Assembly: GCA_947504725.1 (NCBI GenBank)
Contig: CANNHN010000003.1
Span: 338,945 to 402,944, forward strand
DNA from: Bacteroidota bacterium
GTDB lineage: Bacteria; Bacteroidota; Bacteroidia; 2-12-FULL-35-15
Length of the DNA: 64,000 nt
Direction: 5' to 3'
The position numbers and the translations under genes are program-made. The notes beneath the pieces are model-generated. The model did not search any database and was not told the origin of the DNA. It saw nothing but the letters and a program-made list of their open reading frames with translations. Positions 37,654 through 46,502 of the stretch are shown here, in pieces (the first letter of the stretch is position 1; each line of letters begins with the position of its first letter).

Positions 37654-40029
37654 TTATTTTTTCTTACTAACGATTTCAAATTGCTGAATAATCGATTCGC
37701 CTTCTTCATCCACTAAGGTAAGTGTGTGAACGCCTTCATCTGGTGTTAGCCCCATTTGATGATTGCCTTGTGTTGTTCCTAAGAACAAACCATCTAAATG
37801 CCAATAGATAATTGTATTTTCCTTTCGATGCGCCACTTGAAAAATTGTTTTTCCAATAGTTCCGTCAATTTCTATTGGAACATAAATTTTACTGAATTGT
37901 TTTGGATAAATAATTTCCATTCCACTCAACCCTGTTGTTTCGCAATCGCTTCTCAAGGGCGGTATTTCTTTATAATTTGAATTTTTAGATTTATAATACC
38001 ATTCCATTGCGGGTGGTAGCACAAACCAACTGATATGTTTCATTTTATTTACATCTTCACAATTACTGTTTACTCTAAATGTTTCGCTTGCATCTAAATG
38101 TATTAGTCGATGGTATTTGCAAGGCTCTGTTCTTAGTCCATTTTTTTGAATCCAAACTATTTCTACAGGTTCGCAAATATCTGTAGCACGACTACCGCTT
38201 TGTTTACAGAGTTTTATTTTTTCCATTTCATCATAAGGTGGCGTAAACCATTTTGAAGGTTTTAACACACTAAAGATGTCGAATAGGATAGGAGCTGCTG
38301 TTTGTAATCCAACCAACCCAGGTCTGCCTTCACCATCTGCATTTCCAACCCAAACACCAACTACATACTTTGGAGTTACTCCAATTGCCCATCCATCTCT
38401 GTAACCAAAACTGGTCCCCGTTTTCCAAGCAACTTTTGATGAAGATGTATATTGTTTCCATCCAGCATCTTCATCCGGACGAGAGACTTCAACCATCGCT
38501 TCAAACGTGAAATATATTGATGCGGCATCAATTATAGATGTATTATCTAAGTCTATTTTTTGTTCGTCTTGTATAAGATAATATGGGGGATGAAAATCAT
38601 TCTTATCGTATTTGCCATTGTAGGTAGTATAGTGGTTTAAAGTTCTAGCCATGCTTGCATACATTCCAGTTATATCCCAAAGTTTACCTTCCGCTCCTCC
38701 TAAAATGACAGATAATCCATAATGATCTGGAGTGTTTGTGAGCGTTGTCATCCCATACTTTTTTAGATTATAGTTAAATTTTTCAATTCCATAATTTTGT
38801 AACATGCGTACAGCAGGAATATTTAAACTTCTAGCTAATGCTCGTTTAGCAGGAACAGCTCCATCAAATGTTTGATTGTAATTTTGTGGGGCATAGCCTG
38901 CAATTTGTGTAGGGATGTCTGGAATTAAGCTGGTTGATAATATCTCGCCATCGTTTAGCATACTTGCAAATAAAAATGGCTTTAAAATACTTCCTGTGCT
39001 TCTTGGAGCACTTATGATGTCTACATCTCCCTCATACTCTGGTTTCCCTTTATTGTATGTATTTCCAACATATGCCAAAACATTTCCAGTATTTACATCT
39101 AAAACAATTGCACATGCATTGTGAATTTCATTTCCTCTTAAAATTTTATGATGATTTTCAATAATTGCATTTACGCGTTCTTGTAAATGCCCATCAATAG
39201 TAGACTCTATTCTTTGTCCTGAATAATTTTCTTTTGCCGCTCTTTGGAGTAGGTGAGGAGCAATTTGCGGAAGTACATGAGGTTTGCCTGGCAATGGTTC
39301 TTGCTTACTTAACTCGCAAATTTCTTTGTCAATTATTTTTGCAACCAACAATTGATCCAATAACCGATTACGTTTTTTTAATAAACGTTCTTGGTTTTTC
39401 CCTGGATATATTAAACTGGGTGCATTGGGTAATACTGCTAATGTTGCAGCTTCGGCCCATGATAATTTTGAAGGGTCTCTGCCAAAGTAGCGCCAGGATG
39501 CAGCATCAATTCCTACTACATTGCTTCCGAATGGAGCGTTTGATGAGTATAATTCAAGTATTTCTTTTTTTGAATAACTAAATTCTAATCGTGTAGCTAA
39601 AATGATTTCAATTATTTTTTCTAGAAACGTACGTTTTTGCCCTTTTCGTGACATACGTATTACTTGCATACTAATTGTACTTCCGCCACTTAATGTTCGT
39701 TTTGCTTTTATGTTTTGTTTGGTCGCTCTTACTATTGCTGATGGACTAACTCCCCAGTGTGAATAAAATCCTCTGTCTTCGAATTGAATGATGCAATCAA
39801 TAAACTTTTGTGGTAATTTTTTAGTTAATGGGAATCTCCACTGGCCGTCTTTGGCAATTTTTGCTGATAATAGTTCACCTTTATTGTCTTCAAGCACTGT
39901 GCTCGTCTCATTTTTGAATAATGGTGATGGCAGACAGAAATAGTACCAAATGAAGAAAATAAGAAGTGCAATCGAAGATATTCCTTTTTTAGTTTTTAAA
40001 AAAATCAGTATGGAAGGAATGTTTTTCAA
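37654..40029 (-). CDS. pbpC: Penicillin-binding protein 1C
   Basis: A 791-residue class A PBP for peptidoglycan polymerisation and cross-linking in the periplasm. One membrane helix at about 17-32 is followed by the GT51 glycosyltransferase with catalytic Glu84 (FEDRGFYSHWG) and GGSTISMQ, then the transpeptidase with SILK (Ser347), SLN (401-403) and KTGTS (536-540), and a C-terminal BiPBP_C domain (about 700-791). The family is usually next to a large alpha-2-macroglobulin gene; none is found here. The start codon is 6 bp from the stop of the upstream hydroxylase gene, so the two are probably cotranscribed. Confidence 0.93.
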   Translation of the reverse strand: MKNIPSILIFLKTKKGISSIALLIFFIWYYFCLPSPLFKNETSTVLEDNKGELLSAKIAKDGQWRFPLTKKLPQKFIDCIIQFEDRGFYSHWGVSPSAIVRATKQNIKAKRTLSGGSTISMQVIRMSRKGQKRTFLEKIIEIILATRLEFSYSKKEILELYSSNAPFGSNVVGIDAASWRYFGRDPSKLSWAEAATLAVLPNAPSLIYPGKNQERLLKKRNRLLDQLLVAKIIDKEICELSKQEPLPGKPHVLPQIAPHLLQRAAKENYSGQRIESTIDGHLQERVNAIIENHHKILRGNEIHNACAIVLDVNTGNVLAYVGNTYNKGKPEYEGDVDIISAPRSTGSILKPFLFASMLNDGEILSTSLIPDIPTQIAGYAPQNYNQTFDGAVPAKRALARSLNIPAVRMLQNYGIEKFNYNLKKYGMTTLTNTPDHYGLSVILGGAEGKLWDITGMYASMARTLNHYTTYNGKYDKNDFHPPYYLIQDEQKIDLDNTSIIDAASIYFTFEAMVEVSRPDEDAGWKQYTSSSKVAWKTGTSFGYRDGWAIGVTPKYVVGVWVGNADGEGRPGLVGLQTAAPILFDIFSVLKPSKWFTPPYDEMEKIKLCKQSGSRATDICEPVEIVWIQKNGLRTEPCKYHRLIHLDASETFRVNSNCEDVNKMKHISWFVLPPAMEWYYKSKNSNYKEIPPLRSDCETTGLSGMEIIYPKQFSKIYVPIEIDGTIGKTIFQVAHRKENTIIYWHLDGLFLGTTQGNHQMGLTPDEGVHTLTLVDEEGESIIQQFEIVSKKK

Positions 40030-40035
40030 TCAGAT

Positions 40036-40929
40036 TTATGAAGAAGAATTTTTATTTAATAACTCGTTTCGCAGTTGTCGTGCAGTTTTTTTGCTTCCAT
40101 CGTGGCTCCATCCTGGAGGTCCGAATATATACATGAACTTAGCTTTTAAGCTCGATGGTTTTTTTAAATCCTTTGCTATGTTTATCCATTCGTGAAAAAC
40201 CATTTTTAGTGGGTGATATGTTTTTATGTTTTCTGTTAATCCGAAAACAACAACTTCTTTTTTGTCTTCTTCTACAAATGTTCCAAATAGTTTATCCCAT
40301 ATAATAAATACCATTCCCATGTTTTTATCTAAATACATTACATTGCTTGCATGATGAACTCTGTGATGTGAGGGTGTTGACATGAAATGTTCTAAAAAGC
40401 CTAGTTTGTTTACGGTTTTTGTATGAATTAAAATTCCATAAATCTGTGTTGCAGAATAGATAAACATAATATCAATTCCTTTAAACCCTATTAATGCTAA
40501 TGGAATAAAATAGAAGAACCTATATAGTGGTTGAAATACGGATGAACGAAAGCCTACTGTTAAATTAAATTCCTCCGATGAATGGTGTGTTACATGAACG
40601 GCCCAAAACATTCTGCAATAATGATCTACACGATGTAGCCAATAATACATAAAATCTTGCGTAATTAATAAAACAGCCCAATATGCGTACTGATTAGATA
40701 TTTCAACAAATTTAAATTGAAAAAAATAATTTAGAACTATTAAACATATTCCGCGAACAAGAATATCTAACCCTAAATTTAATGATGTAAGATAAATGTT
40801 AGATAGCGTTCCTTTTACTGAATAGTAATTTTTATGATGGATATAACTGAATAGAATTTCAGCCCCAATTACGATTGCATAAATTGGCGTGGTAATAGCA
40901 ATAAGAAGTGCTTCTCTAAACTCATTCAT
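40036..40929 (-). CDS. Fatty acid hydroxylase/sterol desaturase superfamily membrane protein
   Basis: A 297-residue di-iron membrane enzyme with four or more helices. The histidine boxes HRVDH, HVTHHS, and HHRVHH, plus HTKTVNKLG in between, are complete. The family includes sterol C4/C5 oxidases, alkylglycerol monooxygenase-like proteins and carotenoid hydroxylases; the substrate cannot be told from sequence. It sits 6 bp upstream of pbpC on the same strand. A Lys/Asn-rich cytoplasmic tail ends the protein. Confidence 0.85.
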   Translation of the reverse strand: MNEFREALLIAITTPIYAIVIGAEILFSYIHHKNYYSVKGTLSNIYLTSLNLGLDILVRGICLIVLNYFFQFKFVEISNQYAYWAVLLITQDFMYYWLHRVDHYCRMFWAVHVTHHSSEEFNLTVGFRSSVFQPLYRFFYFIPLALIGFKGIDIMFIYSATQIYGILIHTKTVNKLGFLEHFMSTPSHHRVHHASNVMYLDKNMGMVFIIWDKLFGTFVEEDKKEVVVFGLTENIKTYHPLKMVFHEWINIAKDLKKPSSLKAKFMYIFGPPGWSHDGSKKTARQLRNELLNKNSSS

Positions 40930-40944
40930 TCTACAAAATTATAT

Positions 40945-40979
40945 AAAAAAGCCATCCTTCTTATCGAGGAATGGCTTTA
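40945..40979 (-). terminator. Terminator after the sorted secreted protein gene
   Basis: On the minus strand AAAGCCAT/ATGGCTTT arms, continued past a one-base bulge, are followed by T6. It separates the 41003-41830 gene from the hydroxylase gene. Confidence 0.75.
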
Positions 40980-41002
40980 ATTATCAAATTATTATAAATT
41001 AA

Positions 41003-41830
41003 TTAATGGATGTAAACCTTTTTGGTATAAACGATACTTTCTTGTGAAATAGTGACAAAATATATCCCTGTTTTTTCTTTTTTCATATCAATCGAAGTTT
41101 CCTTGTCTGCTATTGACCCAACGTAAACTTCTTGTCCAAGAGCGTTGGTTATCCTCACATCTGCTTGTATTAGTTCGTTTGTGGTAAATTGAATGACGAT
41201 GTTATTATCAGAACTGTAAATTGAAGCATTATTCATTAATGCATTTTCAGATATGCCTACTGGCATTTCTCCAGCCAAAATATATGCATTTGGAACGGAA
41301 TTGTAAGCATAATCTTTAATTGTAAACAGGCTAGCAGTCGCATCAATATCAAATCTAGCCCATCCATAATGTAATTGTGATCCAATATAAAATTGCAATC
41401 CAATATACTTATCAGTTTGTCCTAAAAAGTTACCATAACTAGACCCAGAACCAAAATAGCTTGCCATCGACTGACTCGAACCAAAGTTGAATTGTAAAGT
41501 TGATTTGATTGTATCTCCAGAGTTAAATGCAAATGGATATACATATGCTCCAATTGTGTCGCCTGCGACCCCATTGCTACCTGCTGGCGTTACAGCTACT
41601 TGATTAGATGTATACGATGATGATGTGCCTATATTTAAATTAAATGCAAAGTCGAAAACACCACCATTGTCCAAATCAAGGTTATAATATGAACCTCCTA
41701 AAGTTGTTGTTGAATCTGGATTAACATCGGTATAAATAATTTGAGCATCCGCTTGCGTGCTAATTAATGCAATTGATCCAGCAAGTGCTGAATATGACTT
41801 TAGTTTGTTGTTTAACGAAGGAGTTGTCAT
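41003..41830 (-). CDS. Secreted protein with T9SS type A sorting domain
   Basis: A 275-residue protein from the ATG at 41830. An in-frame ATG at 41848 exists, but a -7 box lies at 41846-41853, so the shorter start is preferred. The N-terminal LKSYSALAGSIALISTQADA is a signal peptide; a beta-rich domain follows (YTDVNPDSTTTLGGSYYNLD, then YGWARFDIDATASLFTIKDY), and the sorting domain has VRITNALGQEVYVGSI and TGIYFVTISQESIVYTKKVY. Such domains occur with choice-of-anchor proteins of unknown role. Function unknown. Confidence 0.78.
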   Translation of the reverse strand: MTTPSLNNKLKSYSALAGSIALISTQADAQIIYTDVNPDSTTTLGGSYYNLDLDNGGVFDFAFNLNIGTSSSYTSNQVAVTPAGSNGVAGDTIGAYVYPFAFNSGDTIKSTLQFNFGSSQSMASYFGSGSSYGNFLGQTDKYIGLQFYIGSQLHYGWARFDIDATASLFTIKDYAYNSVPNAYILAGEMPVGISENALMNNASIYSSDNNIVIQFTTNELIQADVRITNALGQEVYVGSIADKETSIDMKKEKTGIYFVTISQESIVYTKKVYIH

Positions 41831-41845
41831 ATTATTTAGTTTTAT

Positions 41846-41853
41846 CAAATATA
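41846..41853 (-). promoter_or_regulatory. -7 box upstream of the 41830 gene
   Basis: Minus strand TATATTTG, a perfect TAnnTTTG box, 16 bp before the ATG at 41830. It overlaps the end region of the next upstream gene (stop at 41864) and excludes the longer start at 41848. Confidence 0.55.
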
Positions 41854-41863
41854 ATAAAAATTG

Positions 41864-44425
41864 TTATGCCGAATTATTTTTTTTATTCCTATAAAGTAAA
41901 GGGTCTACATTTTTTATCATTGCATCTATGTTTAAATCTGCATCTAGGAACATTGATAGTTTTTCGGCAACATCTGATGGATTGGAAATTACATCTTTGT
42001 AGTCAACATACAATACATCAAATTGTGGATGGTTCTGGATCCAAGACCTTGTTTTTTCTAATTGTTTAGTAAATGTTTCCGCTAATACGGTTGGATATAC
42101 TTTGTTTTTAATTTCTAAAGATTTTCCTAACATTATTTGTTGCGATTGAATAATTTCTTCCATTTCACGCTCCATAAAAATTACTTTATAATTATAGTTT
42201 GTGGGTAAATGTTGAAGAAGTTGCGCGATTACTTTTATTACTTTGTTCTGTCCTTCATCCAACCATGAATTATCTTTAGCTATATTTTTTACCTTTTGAT
42301 ATTCTAAATATCCTTTTGGATTATTAGAATCCTCTTTTCTTTCATTGTCTGTTAAAATAGCTAATCCTCCTGCTTGCATCATCTGCATCATCATTGAAGT
42401 TCCAGATCTTGGCAGTCCAGATACAATTGTTATAGTTCCTTTAATATTATTTTTTATAAATGCGTTGTGCTTTTCAGCTTCTTCTATATTCAAGACATTG
42501 TTAGTATATAACTTTATTAGATAGCTATGCGCTTTTCTATTCCCTGGTTGAAATGTAGTAACTACTTTAAATGCTTCAATTGCTCTTTCATACATTTCTA
42601 AACGGTAAAATACTTCTCCTAAAAAATAATGGGCAAGCGGATTATTAAAAATAAGTGAAACGGAGGAAAGAAGATGGTCTAAAGATTTTTCTAATTGGTC
42701 TTGACGAAGAAATGAAATACCTATTCCCATGTGTGCTCCCGCGTTGTCCGGATCTATAGCTAATGCTTTTTCAAATGCAGCTTGTGCTTCTTTCCATTCT
42801 TTTAGTTTAATAAATGCCTCACCAATTTTAATGTGCAATGTTGGCATATGCGCTATTGTTTCCATTGCTTTTCTAAAAAGCACCAACGCCTTTTTGGGTT
42901 TGTTTTGAGACACTAAAAAAACACCTTCTAAGTAATCCAGTTGTGGTAATTCTTTTTTATCTAATTTTTTTATTTCATCAATTACTGAAATGCATTTATC
43001 AAATCTTCTTGATTTTTGCAAACATTCAATATATTTTAATCCGTATCGGGCAATTCCTGGTGATTGACTGTATAGTTTTTCTAGTATTACTTCGGCTAAA
43101 TTTGCTTGATCTTTATATAAATATATTCGTGCTAAATTAAATTGCGTTTCATTTACAACTTTCTCAACGGTTTTTGTTGCATCTTCATCAGCAGGTTCTA
43201 TATACCCTAATTCTATTAGCTGTTTAAGGGATTCTTGCGCTGCAAGTGGGTCTTCTTTTAATGTTTCTGGATGATTTCCGGAATTCCCTTCAACTGTTTC
43301 CCACGTATCAATATATTCTGGAATTATTTTTTTATCGAATACTTGAGTTAATACTTTTCCATCCATATCTTTTCCAACTGGCAAACCAAATAAGGTTAAA
43401 ATAGTTGGAGTGATATCTAATAACGTAGCACCATAAACTCGCTCATCTTTTAGTATGTTTGGACCTGACATACAAAACATTCCAAATTGACGATGTTCCA
43501 AAGCAGGCGCCATTGGTTCTGTTGGTAGGCGTTTTGGGCGAAGATGGTCGGAGTGAAACCCGTGGTCAGAAAGAATGATGATGGTAGCATCTTCACCAGC
43601 AAGTTTAATATATCGTTCTAACATCATATCGTGAAAACGATATATGCCATTGATAACATCTTTGTAAAGTTCAAATTTTTCATCAGAAATGCCTTGCATC
43701 TGAGGCGGATGATATTTCATAAAACCATGACTCAAATGGTCAATCGTATCAAAATATACAGCAGTTAAATCCCACGGTTCATTCTCCATGAGCCATGTTG
43801 CAGCAGCATGTATGGATGCGCATTCTGAAATGTTTTTTGCAAGCACTACTAAGTTTTTATCTTTTTCTTGATCAACTAAATGTGCTTTTGGAATAAATGG
43901 AAGTATGTGTTCTGATGTTATTTCTGTAGGATGTACTCTGAAGTCTGCAATTGTTTTTGCTAGTGCTTCCGGGAAAATGGTTCCATCTTTAATTTGCCAG
44001 TCTTCTAATTTCTCACTTGTTATTTTTTGAAATAAATTCGAAACCATAACTCCATTAATTGGCTCTGCAGGATTACTTGGCCACCAGCCAACGATATTAG
44101 ATTTTAAATTGTTTTGTGATAAAATATTCCACAATGCTTTACATTTTCTACTTGTCGATGTCACTGGTCGTATTTCCATTTTATCTGGAACGGGTTCAGT
44201 GAAATTTAATATTCCATGCTTGTCTCCTAATTTTCCCGTTGCTATGGAGGTCCATAAAATTGGAGATAGTACAGGTTCAAGTGTAGCGATGTCACCCATT
44301 ACACCTTTGTTAATTAATGATTCTAATGTAGGCATGAGTCCTGCATCAAGTAATGGATTTATGATTTTCCAATCGGCAGCATCCCAGCCAAGTAATAAAA
44401 CTTTTTTTGCTAATCGATCATTCAT
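41864..44425 (-). CDS. Alkaline-phosphatase-superfamily hydrolase / TPR / sulfotransferase fusion
   Basis: An 853-residue protein counted from the ATG at 44425, which overlaps the stop of the small upstream ORF (ATGAATGA); a longer start at 44464 would run through that ORF. Residues 8-360 are a phosphodiesterase/nucleotide-pyrophosphatase-type alkaline phosphatase: Asp15 (LGWDAADW), probable nucleophile Ser54 (LSPILWTS), DTIDHLSH (Asp226, His230), SDHG (Asp287, His288) and His311. Residues 425-655 are about six TPR units. Residues 664-850 are a sulfotransferase with the 5'-phosphosulfate loop GLPRSGTSMMMQMM and the MEREMEEIIQSQ and VDYKDVISNP regions. No signal peptide is visible, so it should be cytosolic. 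Substrates are unknown. Confidence 0.85.
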   Translation of the reverse strand: MNDRLAKKVLLLGWDAADWKIINPLLDAGLMPTLESLINKGVMGDIATLEPVLSPILWTSIATGKLGDKHGILNFTEPVPDKMEIRPVTSTSRKCKALWNILSQNNLKSNIVGWWPSNPAEPINGVMVSNLFQKITSEKLEDWQIKDGTIFPEALAKTIADFRVHPTEITSEHILPFIPKAHLVDQEKDKNLVVLAKNISECASIHAAATWLMENEPWDLTAVYFDTIDHLSHGFMKYHPPQMQGISDEKFELYKDVINGIYRFHDMMLERYIKLAGEDATIIILSDHGFHSDHLRPKRLPTEPMAPALEHRQFGMFCMSGPNILKDERVYGATLLDITPTILTLFGLPVGKDMDGKVLTQVFDKKIIPEYIDTWETVEGNSGNHPETLKEDPLAAQESLKQLIELGYIEPADEDATKTVEKVVNETQFNLARIYLYKDQANLAEVILEKLYSQSPGIARYGLKYIECLQKSRRFDKCISVIDEIKKLDKKELPQLDYLEGVFLVSQNKPKKALVLFRKAMETIAHMPTLHIKIGEAFIKLKEWKEAQAAFEKALAIDPDNAGAHMGIGISFLRQDQLEKSLDHLLSSVSLIFNNPLAHYFLGEVFYRLEMYERAIEAFKVVTTFQPGNRKAHSYLIKLYTNNVLNIEEAEKHNAFIKNNIKGTITIVSGLPRSGTSMMMQMMQAGGLAILTDNERKEDSNNPKGYLEYQKVKNIAKDNSWLDEGQNKVIKVIAQLLQHLPTNYNYKVIFMEREMEEIIQSQQIMLGKSLEIKNKVYPTVLAETFTKQLEKTRSWIQNHPQFDVLYVDYKDVISNPSDVAEKLSMFLDADLNIDAMIKNVDPLLYRNKKNNSA

Positions 44426-44594
44426 TTGTAGTATTGTTTTTTTTCTTGTCAATACTTTCTTCACGTTTTTTTCTCCATGCTTTTATTCCAACAGCTCCCA
44501 ATGCAAGCAGGCCAAGCGATCCATCAGCAGGTATTTCAACAGCGGTTAAGTTTTTTGTTGAAATAGTATTTTCAGAATTATTTTTCTTACCCAT
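44418..44594 (-). CDS. 58-residue small protein with a sorting-signal-like C-terminus
   Basis: ATG at 44594, TGA at 44418. The N-terminal part is polar (MGKKNNSENTISTKNLTAVE); then comes IPADGSLGLLALGAVGIKAW, directly followed by RKKREE and a Lys/Asn-rich tail. The order Pro-containing motif, short hydrophobic stretch, basic cluster recalls PEP-CTERM and PID-CTERM type sorting signals or a single weak membrane anchor. The stop overlaps the start of the hydrolase-sulfotransferase gene in ATGAATGA, strong evidence for translational coupling and thus for a real gene. No exosortase is visible in the window. Function unknown. Confidence 0.65.
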   Translation of the reverse strand: MGKKNNSENTISTKNLTAVEIPADGSLGLLALGAVGIKAWRKKREESIDKKKNNTTNE

Positions 44595-44728
44595 TTTTTT
44601 ATAGTAAAAATATGGTTTTTAATGAAGATTTGCCACGAAACCCTTGGTTTAAGGTCTGTTTTAACTGAGTTTATTAACAAAATGCCCGTTTTTCAACAAT
44701 TTTATTATTATTTTGCTTTAAAACTTGC

Positions 44729-44756
44729 TTTGTGTATGTTTTCTGCATTACATTCG
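44729..44756 (+). promoter_or_regulatory. Likely promoter of the HU gene
   Basis: TACATTCG (44749-44756) is one base from TAnnTTTG. TTG at 44725-44727 and TTTG at 44729-44732 are candidates for -33. The HU start follows after 37 bp. Confidence 0.4.
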
Positions 44757-44793
44757 TTATATAAATTAATGTTTAACCCAAAAACAAAACAAG

Positions 44794-45069
44794 ATGAACA
44801 AAGCAGAATTAGTTGATGCAATTGCAGCAGAAACAAAATTAACAAAAGCTGATGCTGGAAGAGCATTAGAAGCATTCGTTAACGCAACAACAAAAGCACT
44901 TAAAAAAGGTGACAGAGTTGCATTAGTAGGATTTGGTTCTTTCTCAGTTTCTAAAAGAGCTGCTAGAAATGGCCGTAACCCACAAACAGGAAAAGCTATT
45001 AAAATTGCTGCTAAAAAAGTAGCAAAATTTAAAGCTGGAGCTGATTTAGCTAAAACAGTTAACAAATAA
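44794..45069 (+). CDS. hup: HU-family DNA-binding protein
   Basis: A 91-residue [42 protein letters not shown] and [20 protein letters not shown] are the classical features: helix-turn-helix dimer core, beta arm with RNP motif and C-terminal helix. It compacts and bends DNA as a dimer. It stands alone with its own terminator; the arm RxGRNPQTG is intact. Confidence 0.96.
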   Translation: MNKAELVDAIAAETKLTKADAGRALEAFVNATTKALKKGDRVALVGFGSFSVSKRAARNGRNPQTGKAIKIAAKKVAKFKAGADLAKTVNK

Positions 45070-45080
45070 TTTTGTCAACT

Positions 45081-45116
45081 AAAAAAAGCCCATGCTTTTA
45101 GCTTGGGCTTTTTTTT
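45081..45116 (+). terminator. Terminator after the HU gene
   Basis: AAAAAAGCCCATGC / GCTTGGGCTTTTTT with one mismatch and a T8 tract, 12 bp after the HU stop. Confidence 0.88.
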
Positions 45117-45188
45117 ATTTCTTTTTGTAATCGATTTTTATTTCTCCGCTTGAATATCAAATGAGCGGAATTCGAAGAATAGTAAAAA

Positions 45189-46430
45189 TTAAGATTTTTC
45201 TTCCCAAATCATACATAAATTTACAATTGTAGAAACAGCCGTTTCCATATCCTGCACACTCACCCATTCGTGTTTTGAATGAAAAGCATGTTCTCCCGCA
45301 AAAATATTCGGACAAGGTAAACCCATATACGAAAAACGTGAACCATCTGTTCCACCTCTGATACTTGACAATACAGGTTCTACTCCAGCTCTTTTAATCG
45401 CTTCTAAAGCGTAGTTTACGATCTCGGGGTTTTTATCTAGCACTTGTTTCATATTTCTGTATTGTTGTTTAACAATAAAATCAAAAGAAGAGTGTGAGTA
45501 GTTTTTGATGGTTTTTTCAGTTAACTCTTTTAGAAAATCCTCTTGAGTTTTTAAACTCTCTTCATCAAAAGCACGAATAATAAATTGTAATGTTGTTTCC
45601 TCTATTCCTCCAGAAATACTTACAGGGTGCACAAATGGTTCTTTTTTCTCGGTAGATTCCGGACTCATTTTATCTTTTGGCAAACCCGCTACAATTTCAC
45701 TTGCAATTTTGATTGCGCTCTCCATTTTGTTTTTTGCAAAACCTGGATGTGTGCTAACCCCATGAATATTGATGGTTACGCCATCTGCAGAAAACGTTTC
45801 ATTTTCAATATGCCCTAATTCCTCACCATCAATGGTATACCCAAAATCGGCACCTAATTTTTTCATATCGGCTTTGTCTGCCCCTCTACCAATTTCTTCA
45901 TCAGGTGTAAATAGTATTTTTATTGTACCATGTTTAATTTCAGGATGTTTCATTAAATGATTTGCAGCGTCCATAATTTCGGCAACTCCTGCTTTGTTAT
46001 CAGCACCCAATAATGTTGTTCCATCTGTTGTAATAATATCGTTGCCAATTTGTTTTGTTAATGAAGGATGGTCTTTTACTCGAATTACTTGTGTTTTATC
46101 ATTTAATAAAACAATATCTTTTCCATCATATTTAGTATGTACCTGTGGATTCACATCTTTTCCAGAACAGTCAGGAGATGTATCCATATGAGAACAAAAA
46201 CATATCACAGGTACCTTTTTTGTCGTATTACTTGGAATAGTAGCATAAATGTAACCATGTTCATCCATGTGTGCATCAGTAACACCCATTTCCAATAGTT
46301 CTGATACTAATATTTTACCTAGATCCTTTTGTTTCATTGTGGATGGGCAGGTAGGAGACGATGGATCACTTTGAGTGTCTATTTTTACGTATTTTAAGAA
46401 GCGTTCAGTAACGGTATGGTTGAATATCAT
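45189..46430 (-). CDS. pepT: Peptidase T (tripeptide aminopeptidase)
   Basis: A 413-residue M20B di-zinc peptidase that removes the N-terminal residue of tripeptides in the cytosol. Motifs: His81/Asp83 in CFCSHMDTSPD, LLGADNKAGVAEI (bridging Asp), FTPDEEIGRGADK (catalytic and metal Glu), the Asp in YTIDGEELGHIENE and the last His in FAGEHAFHSKHEWV. Length and motif spacing equal known PepT. The region between 45117 and 45188 holds the convergent end with HU; no separate terminator for pepT is clear. Confidence 0.95.
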   Translation of the reverse strand: MIFNHTVTERFLKYVKIDTQSDPSSPTCPSTMKQKDLGKILVSELLEMGVTDAHMDEHGYIYATIPSNTTKKVPVICFCSHMDTSPDCSGKDVNPQVHTKYDGKDIVLLNDKTQVIRVKDHPSLTKQIGNDIITTDGTTLLGADNKAGVAEIMDAANHLMKHPEIKHGTIKILFTPDEEIGRGADKADMKKLGADFGYTIDGEELGHIENETFSADGVTINIHGVSTHPGFAKNKMESAIKIASEIVAGLPKDKMSPESTEKKEPFVHPVSISGGIEETTLQFIIRAFDEESLKTQEDFLKELTEKTIKNYSHSSFDFIVKQQYRNMKQVLDKNPEIVNYALEAIKRAGVEPVLSSIRGGTDGSRFSYMGLPCPNIFAGEHAFHSKHEWVSVQDMETAVSTIVNLCMIWEEKS

Positions 46431-46502
46431 GATTGTTAGATTTGGAGTAAATTATATTACGAATTACACTATTTTTAGGCAATATTCAAAATAATATTAG
46501 GA

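Noticed and set aside
39234-39581. 115-codon plus-strand ORF inside pbpC
   Set aside because: It is antisense to the well-conserved glycosyltransferase and linker regions of pbpC and has no independent signals.
44426-44464. Longer start (44464) for the phosphatase-sulfotransferase fusion
   Set aside because: The extra 13 residues are Lys-rich, lie inside the 58-residue ORF and are not part of the domain; the ATGAATGA overlap marks 44425.
44109-44549. 146-codon plus-strand ORF over the start of the fusion gene
   Set aside because: It lies opposite two coding regions (the fusion gene and the coupled 58-residue ORF), has no start context and no recognisable protein features.
44622-44816. 64-codon plus-strand ORF before HU
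   Set aside because: It runs through the HU promoter into the first HU codons in another frame; HU is certain.
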